From positions 1 through 34,630 of the forward strand of contig NHEP01000152.1 of assembly GCA_002171515.1 (NCBI GenBank): a stretch of DNA of 34,630 nucleotides, read 5' to 3'. Below are positions 8,744 to 16,322 of the stretch, piece by piece; the first letter of the stretch is position 1, and every line of letters begins with the position of its first letter. This DNA comes from a bacterium TMED88. Lineage in GTDB: Bacteria > Myxococcota_A > UBA9160 > UBA4427. Made by a program: the position numbers and the translations under genes. The notes beneath the pieces are model-generated. The model made no database searches. It was given only the letters and a program-made list of their open reading frames with translations, and was not told the origin of the DNA.

Positions 8744-9517
8744 TTAGAGACGGGCCGCTAAAAATGCGGCGACGCGCTCAGCCAAGTCCGCCCCGTCATA
8801 GTCGACGGGCACGACATGCGCGGAATTTTCCAGCCAGAGGAGCTCTTTGTCTTCCGAGCCGATGCTGTCAAAGATCTTCTGGGCATCGGCCGGCCGGGCC
8901 GTATGATCATGCACGCCATGGGCAATGAAAGCTGGCGCCGTGATTTGCCCCAGAGATGGACGAAGCGATCGCTGAAGCCGAACCAGCTCATGCACGCTCT
9001 TCAGCGGCATGGTGGGAAGCCCCGGGTGACGCGCCCGAGCGGCCGGGTCTCGGATGTCAGACCCCGACCGTTTGGGCAACATCGGCATCAAATATTTGAC
9101 CACGGGAACCGCTTGCGGGATCGGCCAAGACAAAGCCAGGGGCGCACCGATCGAGACCACTCCGGCCACGTCCGCTTCGGCCGCGAGATCGAGGCTTAAC
9201 AGGCCACCCAAAGAAAGCCCCACCACAAAAACCCGGTCGGCCTCGGCGGCCAGCGCGGCATAATGCTGCCGAACGCCCTCCACCCAAGCCGTGTAAGGGG
9301 TTTCGGCTAAAAGCTCCGGTGTACCACCGTGTCCGGCCAGTCGCGGGCCGAACGCGCGGATGCCCGCGTCCGCGAGGGCTTCTGCAACCGGTCGAACCTC
9401 GTAGGGCGTTCCGGTCAATCCATGCAAGCACAGCGCCGCAGCCCGCCCTCCGGCCTCGGGCAACAGGTCAAACGGGGAATCATCGGGTCCACCCTCAGCC
9501 GTGGGGTTGGCTTCCAT
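8744..9517 (-). CDS. Alpha/beta hydrolase, carboxylesterase / monoacylglycerol lipase-like
   Basis: 257 residues. The oxyanion-loop motif LHGLTGTPYEV is at 31-41, the nucleophile elbow G-L-S102-L-G-G at 100-105, Asp204 in HGVHDHTA and His234 in NSAHVVPVDYD complete a Ser-Asp-His triad. The pattern with a short N-terminus, GHGGTPELL after the second strand and a small cap resembles Est30-type carboxylesterases, which cleave short- to medium-chain esters in the cytoplasm. No signal peptide. Its ATG overlaps the LarC stop by one base (TGATG), so it is translationally coupled to larC. Whether it acts in the same pathway as LarB/LarC is unknown. Confidence 0.9.
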   Translation of the reverse strand: MEANPTAEGGPDDSPFDLLPEAGGRAAALCLHGLTGTPYEVRPVAEALADAGIRAFGPRLAGHGGTPELLAETPYTAWVEGVRQHYAALAAEADRVFVVGLSLGGLLSLDLAAEADVAGVVSIGAPLALSWPIPQAVPVVKYLMPMLPKRSGSDIRDPAARARHPGLPTMPLKSVHELVRLQRSLRPSLGQITAPAFIAHGVHDHTARPADAQKIFDSIGSEDKELLWLENSAHVVPVDYDGADLAERVAAFLAARL

Positions 9518-10836
9518 CAGCCGAGCTCACTCCGCGCCAAGGACTCGATCTCGCGCAGCACCTTCGACAGGGGCGCCTGGGTTCGGCGCGCGGCGCGTTT
9601 ACAGTCATCGTACTCCGGTGCGACCTCGACCTCTCCGTCGAGAGATCGAATGAACTTGACGCGAACTCGACCATAAGGGGTCTGGATTTTCTTCACTTCT
9701 CGATCCAGAATCAGCCGTTCTTGCTCCTGAATACGAACGCCGATCGCCGTAGACTCGGCAAACAGCACCCGGGCCAGCGCATCCCGGTCAGAGGGCCGCG
9801 TCATCACCCTCACCAGGAACCCGGGTCGGTTCTTCTTCATCTGAATATTTTGCAGCGAGACATCCAGCGCCCCCTGCTCGAAGAGTCGCTCCATCAGGTG
9901 ATCGAAATGTTCCGGGACAAGATCGTCCAAGTTGGTTTCAAGCACGCTGATGCGATCATGGCGAGGGCCGGACGAATCAGTTCCCATGATGGCCCTTAAG
10001 ACGTTGGGCATTGGACCGGGTCGATCGTTTCCGGCACCGATCCCAATGGCCTCAATGGTCATCGCCGGCAGAGCGGTGTACTCGTCGACAATCGTTCTCA
10101 AAATTGCCGCCCCGGTGGGCGTCACCGTCTCCCACTCGACGTGTGCGGGCACAGTCGGCCGGCCCCGGAGCAGCTCAAGGGTCGCCGGCGCAGGAAGGGG
10201 AAGCCGACCATGAGCGCTTTCGAAGGTGCCCTGTCCGAGGGCCACCGGAGAGGACGTGACCCGCTGAATGCCCAAACGATCCAAGCCAATGGCGGCGGTC
10301 GCGACGTCCACAATGGCATCGACAGCCCCCACTTCATGAAAGTGCACTTCATCCAGAGACACGCCATGAACATGGGCTTCGGCGTGACCGAGCGCCTCGA
10401 AGATCGCCAAGGCGCGGGACCGAACCGCGGGCCGCAATCGCGATTTTTCAAAGAGTCGGACAATGTCGAGGTAGGCGCGGGTATGGGACGCATCGCCCTG
10501 GGGACCATGCGGACCGTGGTCCTCGGCGCCGTGTGAATGGGAATGGCCGTGCGAATGAGCGTGGGCGTGCGAGTGACCGCCCCGCCGCTTCCGTCCCCCG
10601 CTGCCGCCGGGCACCTCCACGCGAAAGTAGCGGGCCGCCAGAGCGCCCCGCTGAACCCGAGAAATCTTGAGGCGATGCGGGACATCGATCCCCGCCAAAT
10701 CCTCGGTCAACTCTTTTCGCTTGAGGCCGAGATCAAGAAGCGCCGCGGCAAACATGTTGCCCGCAATGCCAGAAAACGCGTCCAAATGAAGAACGCGCTG
10801 CCCCGCCTTAGAGTCGATTGATGAGCGTCGCGACAT
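9517..10836 (-). CDS. larC: LarC, nickel-inserting enzyme for the nickel-pincer (NPN) cofactor
   Basis: 439 residues. LarC inserts nickel, with CTP, into pyridinium-3,5-bisthiocarboxylic acid mononucleotide, the last step of making the cofactor of lactate racemase-type enzymes. The N-terminus LHLDAFSGIAGNMFAAALLDLG and the later VHFHEVGAVDAIVDV, TPTGAAIL and ISVLETNLDDLVPEHF are family hallmarks. Residues 87-118 are a His-rich loop (11 His in 32 residues), probably metal-handling. In lactobacilli larC is split into larC1/larC2 by frameshifting; here both halves are in one uninterrupted ORF. The ATG at 10836 lies 29 bases inside the end of larB and has GGAG seven bases upstream; an upstream in-frame TTG at 10848 is less likely. 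Confidence 0.93.
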   Translation of the reverse strand: MSRRSSIDSKAGQRVLHLDAFSGIAGNMFAAALLDLGLKRKELTEDLAGIDVPHRLKISRVQRGALAARYFRVEVPGGSGGRKRRGGHSHAHAHSHGHSHSHGAEDHGPHGPQGDASHTRAYLDIVRLFEKSRLRPAVRSRALAIFEALGHAEAHVHGVSLDEVHFHEVGAVDAIVDVATAAIGLDRLGIQRVTSSPVALGQGTFESAHGRLPLPAPATLELLRGRPTVPAHVEWETVTPTGAAILRTIVDEYTALPAMTIEAIGIGAGNDRPGPMPNVLRAIMGTDSSGPRHDRISVLETNLDDLVPEHFDHLMERLFEQGALDVSLQNIQMKKNRPGFLVRVMTRPSDRDALARVLFAESTAIGVRIQEQERLILDREVKKIQTPYGRVRVKFIRSLDGEVEVAPEYDDCKRAARRTQAPLSKVLREIESLARSELG

Positions 10837-11557
10837 GCGCGGCTCCAAATCCGTTATCGATATTCACGACAGTTACATTCGAAGCGCAGCTCGTCAACAT
10901 GCCGAGCAGCGCCGTCAGCCCCCCCAAAGCGGCGCCGTACCCAACACTGGTTGGAACTGCAATCACGGGCTTATCGACTAAGCCAGCCACGACCGATGGC
11001 AAAGCCCCTTCCATTCCGGCCACCACAATCAATACGCGCGCGTCGCGCAAGACATCAAGCGAGGCCAGCAGACGATGCAGCCCCGCGACCCCTACATCCT
11101 TGAGTAACTCGACGCGATTGCCGAAGCGCTCCGCCACCACCACCGCCTCGGAGGCCACGGGCAAATCAGCTGTGCCGGCGCAGACCACTCCAATGGTGCC
11201 CTTCCCCACATCCTCGACTCGATCTCGCCCGTAGTGGAGAACACGAGCCCGTTCCTCATAGGTTCCGTTCGGGATGGCCGCCTGAACTTCCTGCGCGGCC
11301 TCGGGTTGAATCCGGGTAATCAAGGCGTCTTGGCCGGCTTCGCGAAGCGCCTCCACGATCTCAATCATCTGACCGGGGGTTTTCCCTTGACCAAAGACAA
11401 CTTCTGGAATGCCTTGGCGAATCGCACGATGCGTATCGACCCGCGCGTCAACGGTTTCGACAAAGGGCAAGCGGGCGAGGTCACTCACCGCGGCATCGAT
11501 CGAGACTGCACCGTCCTGAACCGCCTGAAGGAGTTTTCGAATCTGATCGTCGTTCAT
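10808..11557 (-). CDS. larB: LarB, pyridinium-3,5-biscarboxylic acid mononucleotide synthase
   Basis: 249 residues. LarB carboxylates and hydrolyses nicotinic acid adenine dinucleotide in the first step of nickel-pincer cofactor synthesis. The N-terminus MNDDQIRKLLQAVQDG matches the family. The C-terminal half is PurE-like: GTIGVVCAGTADLPVASEA, then VVAGMEGALPSVVAGL and PVIAVPTSVGYGAALGGLTALLGML, ending with TVVNIDNGFGAAH. The ATG at 11557 has only a weak purine-rich upstream sequence (AGGGG, close spacing). The larC start lies within its last 29 bases. No larE (sulfur insertion) or larA-type client is found in the window, so the rest of the pathway must be elsewhere. 148 bp separate it from the CheC-like gene. 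Confidence 0.93.
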   Translation of the reverse strand: MNDDQIRKLLQAVQDGAVSIDAAVSDLARLPFVETVDARVDTHRAIRQGIPEVVFGQGKTPGQMIEIVEALREAGQDALITRIQPEAAQEVQAAIPNGTYEERARVLHYGRDRVEDVGKGTIGVVCAGTADLPVASEAVVVAERFGNRVELLKDVGVAGLHRLLASLDVLRDARVLIVVAGMEGALPSVVAGLVDKPVIAVPTSVGYGAALGGLTALLGMLTSCASNVTVVNIDNGFGAAHVATLINRL

Positions 11558-11705
11558 GGCCCCTGGCCCGAATGGCTCGGACAGCAAGCCGACACTGCCC
11601 GACGGCCAAAGCAATCCAGAACCGATTGGAGGAGGCAGAACCTACCAGAATCGACCCAGGCGTGCTGCGAAGGCACCGAATCGATCCACTCGCCCACCCA
11701 TGTAA

Positions 11706-12278
11706 TCAAGTCCGGGAAAGGCCGGAGGCCTGCGGGACCAACAACAGAGAAAGTAAGCCACTGAGTTGACCGGATTGGTCTGCAATCCGTGAATCGATCC
11801 GAATGCGCTCAACGTCGGCTTGAAGAGCCGCAAAGGCGGCCATTTCTGATTCGGCGTGATTCATCGCCAAAGTGGGAATAGAGGGCAAAAGCCTTTCGCC
11901 CACCTCATCGGAGATCCCGGAGGCGACATGAGAAGCCAAGATGTTCCCGATCTCCATCAGGGCCGACTCGATCACATGGGGGCTGAGTTCACCTTCAGGA
12001 ATACCCACCACGCGGCGGACAATGGCTTCGCTCGCCGCTTGATGGAAAAGAATTCCAATCCACGCATCCAGACAGCCCTCAAGCCTGAAAAATACCCCCG
12101 TCGACCACTCCCCAGCGCCCGACACGGGAAAGTCACAGTCATTCAGGGCCACCTTGGGCGATTCGTGCCCAATGGGGCGTCCAGCCAATTTCGAAAACGC
12201 CGAGGCCGCACGGGCGGTCCCCCGGTCGACCCAGGCGAGGAAGGCTTCAAGGCTTTCATCGGACCTTTGCGTCGCCAC
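11706..12278 (-). CDS. CheC-like chemotaxis phosphatase, single active centre
   Basis: 190 residues. It resembles the CheC/CheX/FliY group that dephosphorylates CheY-P. The recognisable motif is ESALMEIGNILASH, with S105-x3-E109-x2-N112 and Pro at 132/135, matching the [D/S]-x3-E-x2-N signature. Bacillus CheC has two such motifs; I see only one here, so one active centre is expected. The N-terminal part (SDESLEAFLAWVDRG) has no clear motif. The start is GTG at 12278 with AGGTGG upstream and just one base after the cheA stop, so it is the tail of the chemotaxis operon. Confidence 0.8.
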   Translation of the reverse strand: MATQRSDESLEAFLAWVDRGTARAASAFSKLAGRPIGHESPKVALNDCDFPVSGAGEWSTGVFFRLEGCLDAWIGILFHQAASEAIVRRVVGIPEGELSPHVIESALMEIGNILASHVASGISDEVGERLLPSIPTLAMNHAESEMAAFAALQADVERIRIDSRIADQSGQLSGLLSLLLVPQASGLSRT

Positions 12279-12279
12279 T

Positions 12280-13458
12280 TCAAGCCACCTGATTCACGTC
12301 AAGGAGGAACACGGGGCTCCCATCCTCGAGCAGAGTCAACCCAGCCAACATCCTGACAGGAGACAAAAGGTCGGGAACTGATTTGACGTAAATTTCATGC
12401 TGCCCCTGGAAGGCGTTGACGCGAAGCGCGACGCGCTCGCCTCGCCACTCGGTCAACACCAAATGAACTTTCCCTGGCCGTGCAGTGAATTTTGGCGCGC
12501 GAATCGCCTGAGCGAGATTCAGAACCAGAACCGGATCTCCTTCGATCAAAAGAAAAGATTCCCCACCCGCATCTTCGACCTGCGACGCCTCGACTTCCAG
12601 AACACTCTCGATGCGGTGAAGCGGAAGAGCGAGCCGCTGTCCACCCACCTCAACAACCAGCACCCTTTGGACCGCCGCGGAGATCGGCACCGTCAAGGTG
12701 GTACAGGTTCCCCGACCGCGCTCCGTCGTAATCTCGACGTGGCCACCCAGGGACTCGGTCGCTTTTTTTACGGCTTCCATCCCAACGCCGCGGCCGGAAA
12801 CCTCCGAGACTTCGTCGGCGGTGGAAAGGCCCGCTTCAAAAACGAAGGGGGCAATCTGTTCTGGGGTCAAATCCTCGGCGAGGTCGGGGTGCAGGCGCCC
12901 GGCCTCAATGGCTCTTGCCCTCAATTTGTCGAGATCGATGCCGCGGCCATCGTCGCGAACCGTGATCCGAATCGCCTCCTTGTCCCGATGAGCCTCGATC
13001 ACCAACTGACCTCGGCCTGACTTGCCAGCGGATTCACGCTCCGCAACGCCCTCAAGGCCATGATCTACAGCATTCCGGACCAGGTGAAGCAAAGGTTCCC
13101 CAAGTCGATCCAAAATCGAACGATCGATTTCCAAATCGTCGCCCGCCAGAGCGACGTCGATTTGCTTATCCAAACGATCGGCAATTTGACGAGCCGAAAG
13201 GGGCAGATGATCCATCACCCGACTCATCCGAGTGGTCCGCAACTCCAAGGCCCGACGTTGAAGTTCCGCAATCCGGCGCTCAAGACTGTCGAGCGCAGAC
13301 TGGACCGCTGCGGCGGAATCCGTCTGGACGGCCACACTCCGCACCTGACGAGAACTCAAAATGACTTCGCCGACAACACCCAAGAAACGATCCAGCGTAT
13401 CGGTTCGCACACGCACCGTGGCGGAGAGCCCATGGGCCTCCACGCCCATCCCGGCCAT
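12280..13458 (-). CDS. cheA: CheA histidine kinase core (dimerisation, ATPase and CheW-like domains); second segment of a frameshifted cheA
   Basis: 392 residues from an ATG at 13458, but the same frame is open upstream to the A8 run at 13508-13515. The protein has P3 dimerisation (about 18-90), P4 ATPase with N-box HLVRNAVDHGLE (125-136), G1 DDGRGID (169-175), G2 GRGVGMEAV (222-230), and a C-terminal CheW-like P5 domain. It lacks the Hpt (P1) domain, which is encoded immediately upstream in the +1-related frame (13497-13940). A -1 shift at 13509-13515 would join them into a 553-residue CheA with a normal P1-linker-P3 order and no P2. The internal ATG has only a G-rich, poorly spaced ribosome site, but independent initiation to make a short CheA cannot be excluded. 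Confidence 0.88.
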   Translation of the reverse strand: MAGMGVEAHGLSATVRVRTDTLDRFLGVVGEVILSSRQVRSVAVQTDSAAAVQSALDSLERRIAELQRRALELRTTRMSRVMDHLPLSARQIADRLDKQIDVALAGDDLEIDRSILDRLGEPLLHLVRNAVDHGLEGVAERESAGKSGRGQLVIEAHRDKEAIRITVRDDGRGIDLDKLRARAIEAGRLHPDLAEDLTPEQIAPFVFEAGLSTADEVSEVSGRGVGMEAVKKATESLGGHVEITTERGRGTCTTLTVPISAAVQRVLVVEVGGQRLALPLHRIESVLEVEASQVEDAGGESFLLIEGDPVLVLNLAQAIRAPKFTARPGKVHLVLTEWRGERVALRVNAFQGQHEIYVKSVPDLLSPVRMLAGLTLLEDGSPVFLLDVNQVA

Positions 13459-13472
13459 GGGCCCCTGCCCCC

Positions 13473-13515
13473 CCGAGCCTCTCTTCGCCGGCTCGGTCAG
13501 CTCCCCATTTTTTTT
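13473..13515 (-). other. Candidate -1 frameshift site in cheA: A-AAA-AAA slippery heptamer plus downstream stem-loop
   Basis: Read on the minus strand, an A8 run (13515-13508) contains an in-frame A-AAA-AAA heptamer (13515-13509; zero-frame codons CCA AAA AAA). Zero-frame translation ends at UGA (13499-13497). Twelve bases after the heptamer there is a perfect 7-bp GC-rich stem, CCGAGCC (13496-13490) with GGCTCGG (13479-13473), and a 10-base loop. Slipping back one base gives AAT GGG GAG and joins the CheA kinase frame without a stop. Heptamer plus stem is the layout of bacterial -1 sites such as dnaX. A sequencing or assembly indel in the A8 run gives the same picture (one extra A restores the frame). 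Confidence 0.6.
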
Positions 13516-13940
13516 GGAGCGAGCGCCCCGGGGCCAGTGTCTACGATTGGCGAATCATCCAACCCAGCTGATTCCAGGGCCATCAACAGATCGGCGTCCG
13601 GGGGCCTCGAGGGTCCCGGCGCCTCCACGGATCGAATCATTTCTTCAAGCTGAGAGAGCGCCCGAAAAAGCAAAGGCAACTCGCTCGCGCCCAAGAGTGA
13701 ACCCCGAGTTCGAATGGCTTGCATCCGATCCTCAAGGCCGTGGGAAAAAGCAGCGATGTCCTCTTGCCCCACGGTGGCGGCCATCGACTTCACCGAATGA
13801 GCAAGCCGGAAGATTGTGTCGACCGACTCAACGAAAGCGTCGTCCTTCTCAAGGGACAACAGAGCCTGGCTCATCTCGGACAAGTACTCCGAGGCTTCCT
13901 CCAAAAAGAGCCTCTCATACTTGGCTCGATCGAAGGACAT
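13497..13940 (-). CDS. cheA: Hpt (P1) domain of CheA; first segment of a frameshifted cheA
   Basis: 147 residues as a free protein. It begins MSFDRAKYERLFLEEASEYL, and the phosphorylatable His is H48 in FRLAHSVKSMAATVG, a canonical CheA P1 site. Helices continue to about residue 115 (LPLLFRALSQLEEMIRSVEA) followed by a Pro/Gly/Ala-rich linker that runs into the A8 run. Its own frame stops three codons after that run. The ATG at 13940 has AAGGAAG nine bases upstream and is four bases after the cheY stop. It may function as a separate phosphotransfer protein, or be the N-terminus of CheA after -1 frameshifting (see 13473-13515). The upstream in-frame extension to 14072 overlaps cheY and is rejected. 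Confidence 0.88.
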   Translation of the reverse strand: MSFDRAKYERLFLEEASEYLSEMSQALLSLEKDDAFVESVDTIFRLAHSVKSMAATVGQEDIAAFSHGLEDRMQAIRTRGSLLGASELPLLFRALSQLEEMIRSVEAPGPSRPPDADLLMALESAGLDDSPIVDTGPGALAPKKMGS

Positions 13941-13944
13941 GTTT

Positions 13945-14313
13945 CTAGACTTCCTTTTCGAGAATTTTTTCAAGAGTCCCGAGAACGCTTTCCGGCTTGA
14001 AGGGCTTGACGATAAAGTCCATCGCACCCGCTTCAAGAGATTCCATGACGAGAGTTTCCTGACCCAAAGCACTGCACATCACGATCCGCGCAGCGGGATA
14101 CCGGACCAAAATATCCTTGACTGCATCGATCCCGGATTGTTTGGGCATCACGATATCCATCGTCACAATGTCGGGGGCAAACTCCTCGAATCGCTCAACG
14201 GCCTCGACGCCGTTGTTCGCCTCGCTCACGACTTCATACCCCTCCGGCTCGATGATTTCGCGAATCATTTGACGCATAAAAGAAGCATCGTCAGCAATTA
14301 AAACAGTTGCCAT
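13945..14313 (-). CDS. cheY: CheY-like response regulator
   Basis: 122 residues, a single receiver domain with no output domain. All conserved residues are present: the acidic pair D8-D9 (LIADDASFMRQM), phospho-acceptor D53 (IVTMDIVMPKQSG), S81 (VMCSALGQ) and K103 (FIVKPFKPES). It takes phosphate from CheA and would act on a motor or other target. The ATG at 14313 has GGGAG seven bases upstream; the longer frame to 14379 is rejected. It sits between cheW and the Hpt ORF in a minus-strand operon. Confidence 0.93.
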   Translation of the reverse strand: MATVLIADDASFMRQMIREIIEPEGYEVVSEANNGVEAVERFEEFAPDIVTMDIVMPKQSGIDAVKDILVRYPAARIVMCSALGQETLVMESLEAGAMDFIVKPFKPESVLGTLEKILEKEV

Positions 14314-14382
14314 GGTTTTCTCCCGATCACTGTGGCCCGAGGGCCGAGGGGGATTGATCTCACAACCATCCCATCTCATGGT

Positions 14383-14883
14383 TTATGCACACGCTCGTTC
14401 GACCAGGCAGGTCGCACGATTCCAAAGTTCATTAGGGCAGAGGCCGAGAGGGCCGGCTTGTCTTTCGTGGGCTGCCTGATCGTCCGTGCTGACTTGGCTC
14501 GCTTCGAAGGGCGAAGCATCGAGAAGCCCCAGCACCCGATCAACCGGCAACCCGAGGCGAGGCATCTCTCCCTCCGGCTCCGAGATCACCAGAATATGCG
14601 ACTCCGACCAACGCGTAGGGGTCTCTGGAAGCCCATTCTTTTCGGTCGCATCCCGTTCACTTTCCGATCCCAAAAGCAGATGGCCCGCGACCAGCGGGAG
14701 CGCCGAGCCATGCCAGTTCATCACGGCGACCCAGTCCATCGGCAAACCCGGAACGCATCGCGCCTCCCGACCCGGCCCTTCGATCTCGAGGATCGACTCA
14801 ATGGGCAAAGCGTATTGAGCAGCGCCCATTTCAAAAGCTAACCACTGTCCTTCGCCTTGAATCACATCCGTCGCCGACTGCAT
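14383..14883 (-). CDS. cheW: CheW-like coupling protein
   Basis: 166 residues. Weakly conserved CheW domain: WLAFEMGAAQYALPIESILEI at about 14-34, then VPGLPMDWVAVMNWHGSALPLV and, after an insertion of about 25 residues, HILVISEPEGEMPRLGLPVDRVLGL. CheW bridges chemoreceptors to CheA. The ATG overlaps the MCP stop by one base (TGATG), showing coupling to the receptor gene. The protein ends in a non-conserved tail of about 45 residues. Confidence 0.85.
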   Translation of the reverse strand: MQSATDVIQGEGQWLAFEMGAAQYALPIESILEIEGPGREARCVPGLPMDWVAVMNWHGSALPLVAGHLLLGSESERDATEKNGLPETPTRWSESHILVISEPEGEMPRLGLPVDRVLGLLDASPFEASQVSTDDQAAHERQAGPLGLCPNELWNRATCLVERACA

Positions 14884-16238
14884 CAGACCGCTCCCGTCCG
14901 GGGCGTTCGGGCCGCAACGACAACCTGTCCCGCATGACCGCGTAGATCACCCACGGCTTCGGCCAAGCCCTCAGCCAGACGGCCCAGTGCTTCGGCACGC
15001 TCCGCGAGATTCTCCGCACAGACAAGGTCCGATTGGGCCGCCTGAGCGATTTGATGAATCTCAGTTCCGGTACTCCCCACCCCGCTCGCGATCTCGCTCA
15101 TCGAATTCACCATGGACTCTGCGTGCTTCAAACGCCCATCGGCCCCATGGAAGATCTCTTCTGCCCGAGTGGCCGCTTCGCCCACAGCGCGGCCGATGGC
15201 CTCCAAGGAGTTGACCAACGTATTGATGTCTTCTCTTCCTTCACCAATGTCTCGACTGGACTGTCGCATCTCGTCCGCCACGGCATGGGTATCGGATTGA
15301 ATTTCATGGATCAGGGATGTGATTTGGTCGGCGCTGCGACCCGCACTCTCCGAAAGCTTTCGGATTTCATCGGCCACGACTGAGAAGCCCCGGCCGGCTT
15401 CGCCTGCCCGGGCGGCCTCGATGGACGCATTCAACGAGAGGAGGTTGGTGCGGTGTGCAACATCGGTGATCATTTCCGTAATCTGATGAACGTGTCGAGT
15501 TTTTGACTCCAGAGCAAAAACCTTGGCACCCGTTTGCTCCACGCCCTCAAAAACGTGTCTCATTTTTTCAACAGCCAGCTGAGCCACTTCAACACCGGTG
15601 CCGGCGGTCTGGTTGGCTTCGGCGGCAAAACCGAAGGCCTCCCGCGCGCGGTCCGCATTGCGGTCCATGGCCGAAGACATATCGTGGATTTGCTGCTTGG
15701 CGTCTTCGATCAGCGCATGCTGCTGCCGAATATCTTTCTCCAATTCGGCCACCGTATCGACAATGCCTCGAGTTCCCGTTCGCAAAGGCTGAACGGCGTC
15801 GAACATCGCCTCCGACTCCGAGGCCACCGAAGTCGTCTGGCGATTAATCTCTCCCATCAGAGCCAAGAGCCGGGCGCTTGCCGCTTCGAGGTTCTCGACC
15901 AGGTGATCTATTTCATCCCGCAATCCAAAACGCGGGGCGCCTTGCGCGCGTTGATCGGCAGCCCCGAGGTCGACACCGGAGACACGCGACACATCACGCT
16001 GAAGTTGCCGGAAACGGATGGCCACTCTCTGGGCCAAGAAAAGGCCCACAACACCCCCCGCGCCCAGGGACAACAAGCCCGACCCAAGAGGATCCAGTGC
16101 GAGGCCCGCCTGCCGGACCAGCTCAGGGGCCACCACGCCCCCCGCAGCGACGCACAAAGAGGCGGCCACAACTTTGATTGAAAGTGTCGACTCCACCCAC
16201 ACTTCATCGGAATGCGCCGAGACGATCTTGATCGTCAA
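14883..16238 (-). CDS. Methyl-accepting chemotaxis protein
   Basis: 451 residues. Two closely spaced hydrophobic segments (about 21-41 and 55-75) form a membrane hairpin with no sizeable periplasmic sensor domain, so it likely senses a membrane or cytoplasmic signal. The remainder is a long coiled coil with the receptor signalling tip around 254-298 ([34 protein letters not shown]). The start is uncertain: no in-frame ATG exists. The TTG at 16238 gives the longest protein, and GTG codons at 16202 or 16196 would still keep both membrane segments. None has a good Shine-Dalgarno. First gene of the MCP-cheW-cheY-cheA-cheC-like operon; no cheR or cheB is seen in the window. Confidence 0.9.
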   Translation of the reverse strand: MTIKIVSAHSDEVWVESTLSIKVVAASLCVAAGGVVAPELVRQAGLALDPLGSGLLSLGAGGVVGLFLAQRVAIRFRQLQRDVSRVSGVDLGAADQRAQGAPRFGLRDEIDHLVENLEAASARLLALMGEINRQTTSVASESEAMFDAVQPLRTGTRGIVDTVAELEKDIRQQHALIEDAKQQIHDMSSAMDRNADRAREAFGFAAEANQTAGTGVEVAQLAVEKMRHVFEGVEQTGAKVFALESKTRHVHQITEMITDVAHRTNLLSLNASIEAARAGEAGRGFSVVADEIRKLSESAGRSADQITSLIHEIQSDTHAVADEMRQSSRDIGEGREDINTLVNSLEAIGRAVGEAATRAEEIFHGADGRLKHAESMVNSMSEIASGVGSTGTEIHQIAQAAQSDLVCAENLAERAEALGRLAEGLAEAVGDLRGHAGQVVVAARTPRTGAV

Positions 16239-16290
16239 CCGAAAGCAAGCGGCCGCGAAGGCGGTGTTTATGGCCTCAGCGCAAGGGAGA

Positions 16291-16322
16291 TAAGACGGGT
16301 CTTACCTCAGACGGGTCTTACC
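16291..16322. repeat. Two-copy 16-bp-period direct repeat with hairpins at the thiL 3' end
   Basis: AGACGGGTCTTACC occurs twice, at 16293-16306 and 16309-16322. The first copy lies in a perfect inverted repeat, TAAGAC-GG-GTCTTA (16291-16304). The thiL stop codon falls in the second copy. The pair lies between thiL and the MCP gene and might be a local duplication or a binding/attenuation site. Confidence 0.55.

Noticed and set aside
10530-10590. CAT/GTG-like DNA repeats suggesting a tandem repeat or CRISPR-like array
   Set aside because: They encode the alternating His/Ser/Ala loop of LarC in frame and have no spacer structure.
11642-11833. 63-residue minus-strand ORF between larB and the CheC-like gene
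   Set aside because: It overlaps the CheC-like coding end in another frame and shows no motif or ribosome site.
13497-14072. Longer 191-residue Hpt ORF starting at 14072
   Set aside because: The extra 44 residues overlap cheY in another frame, and the ATG at 13940 has a good ribosome site and matches the domain start.
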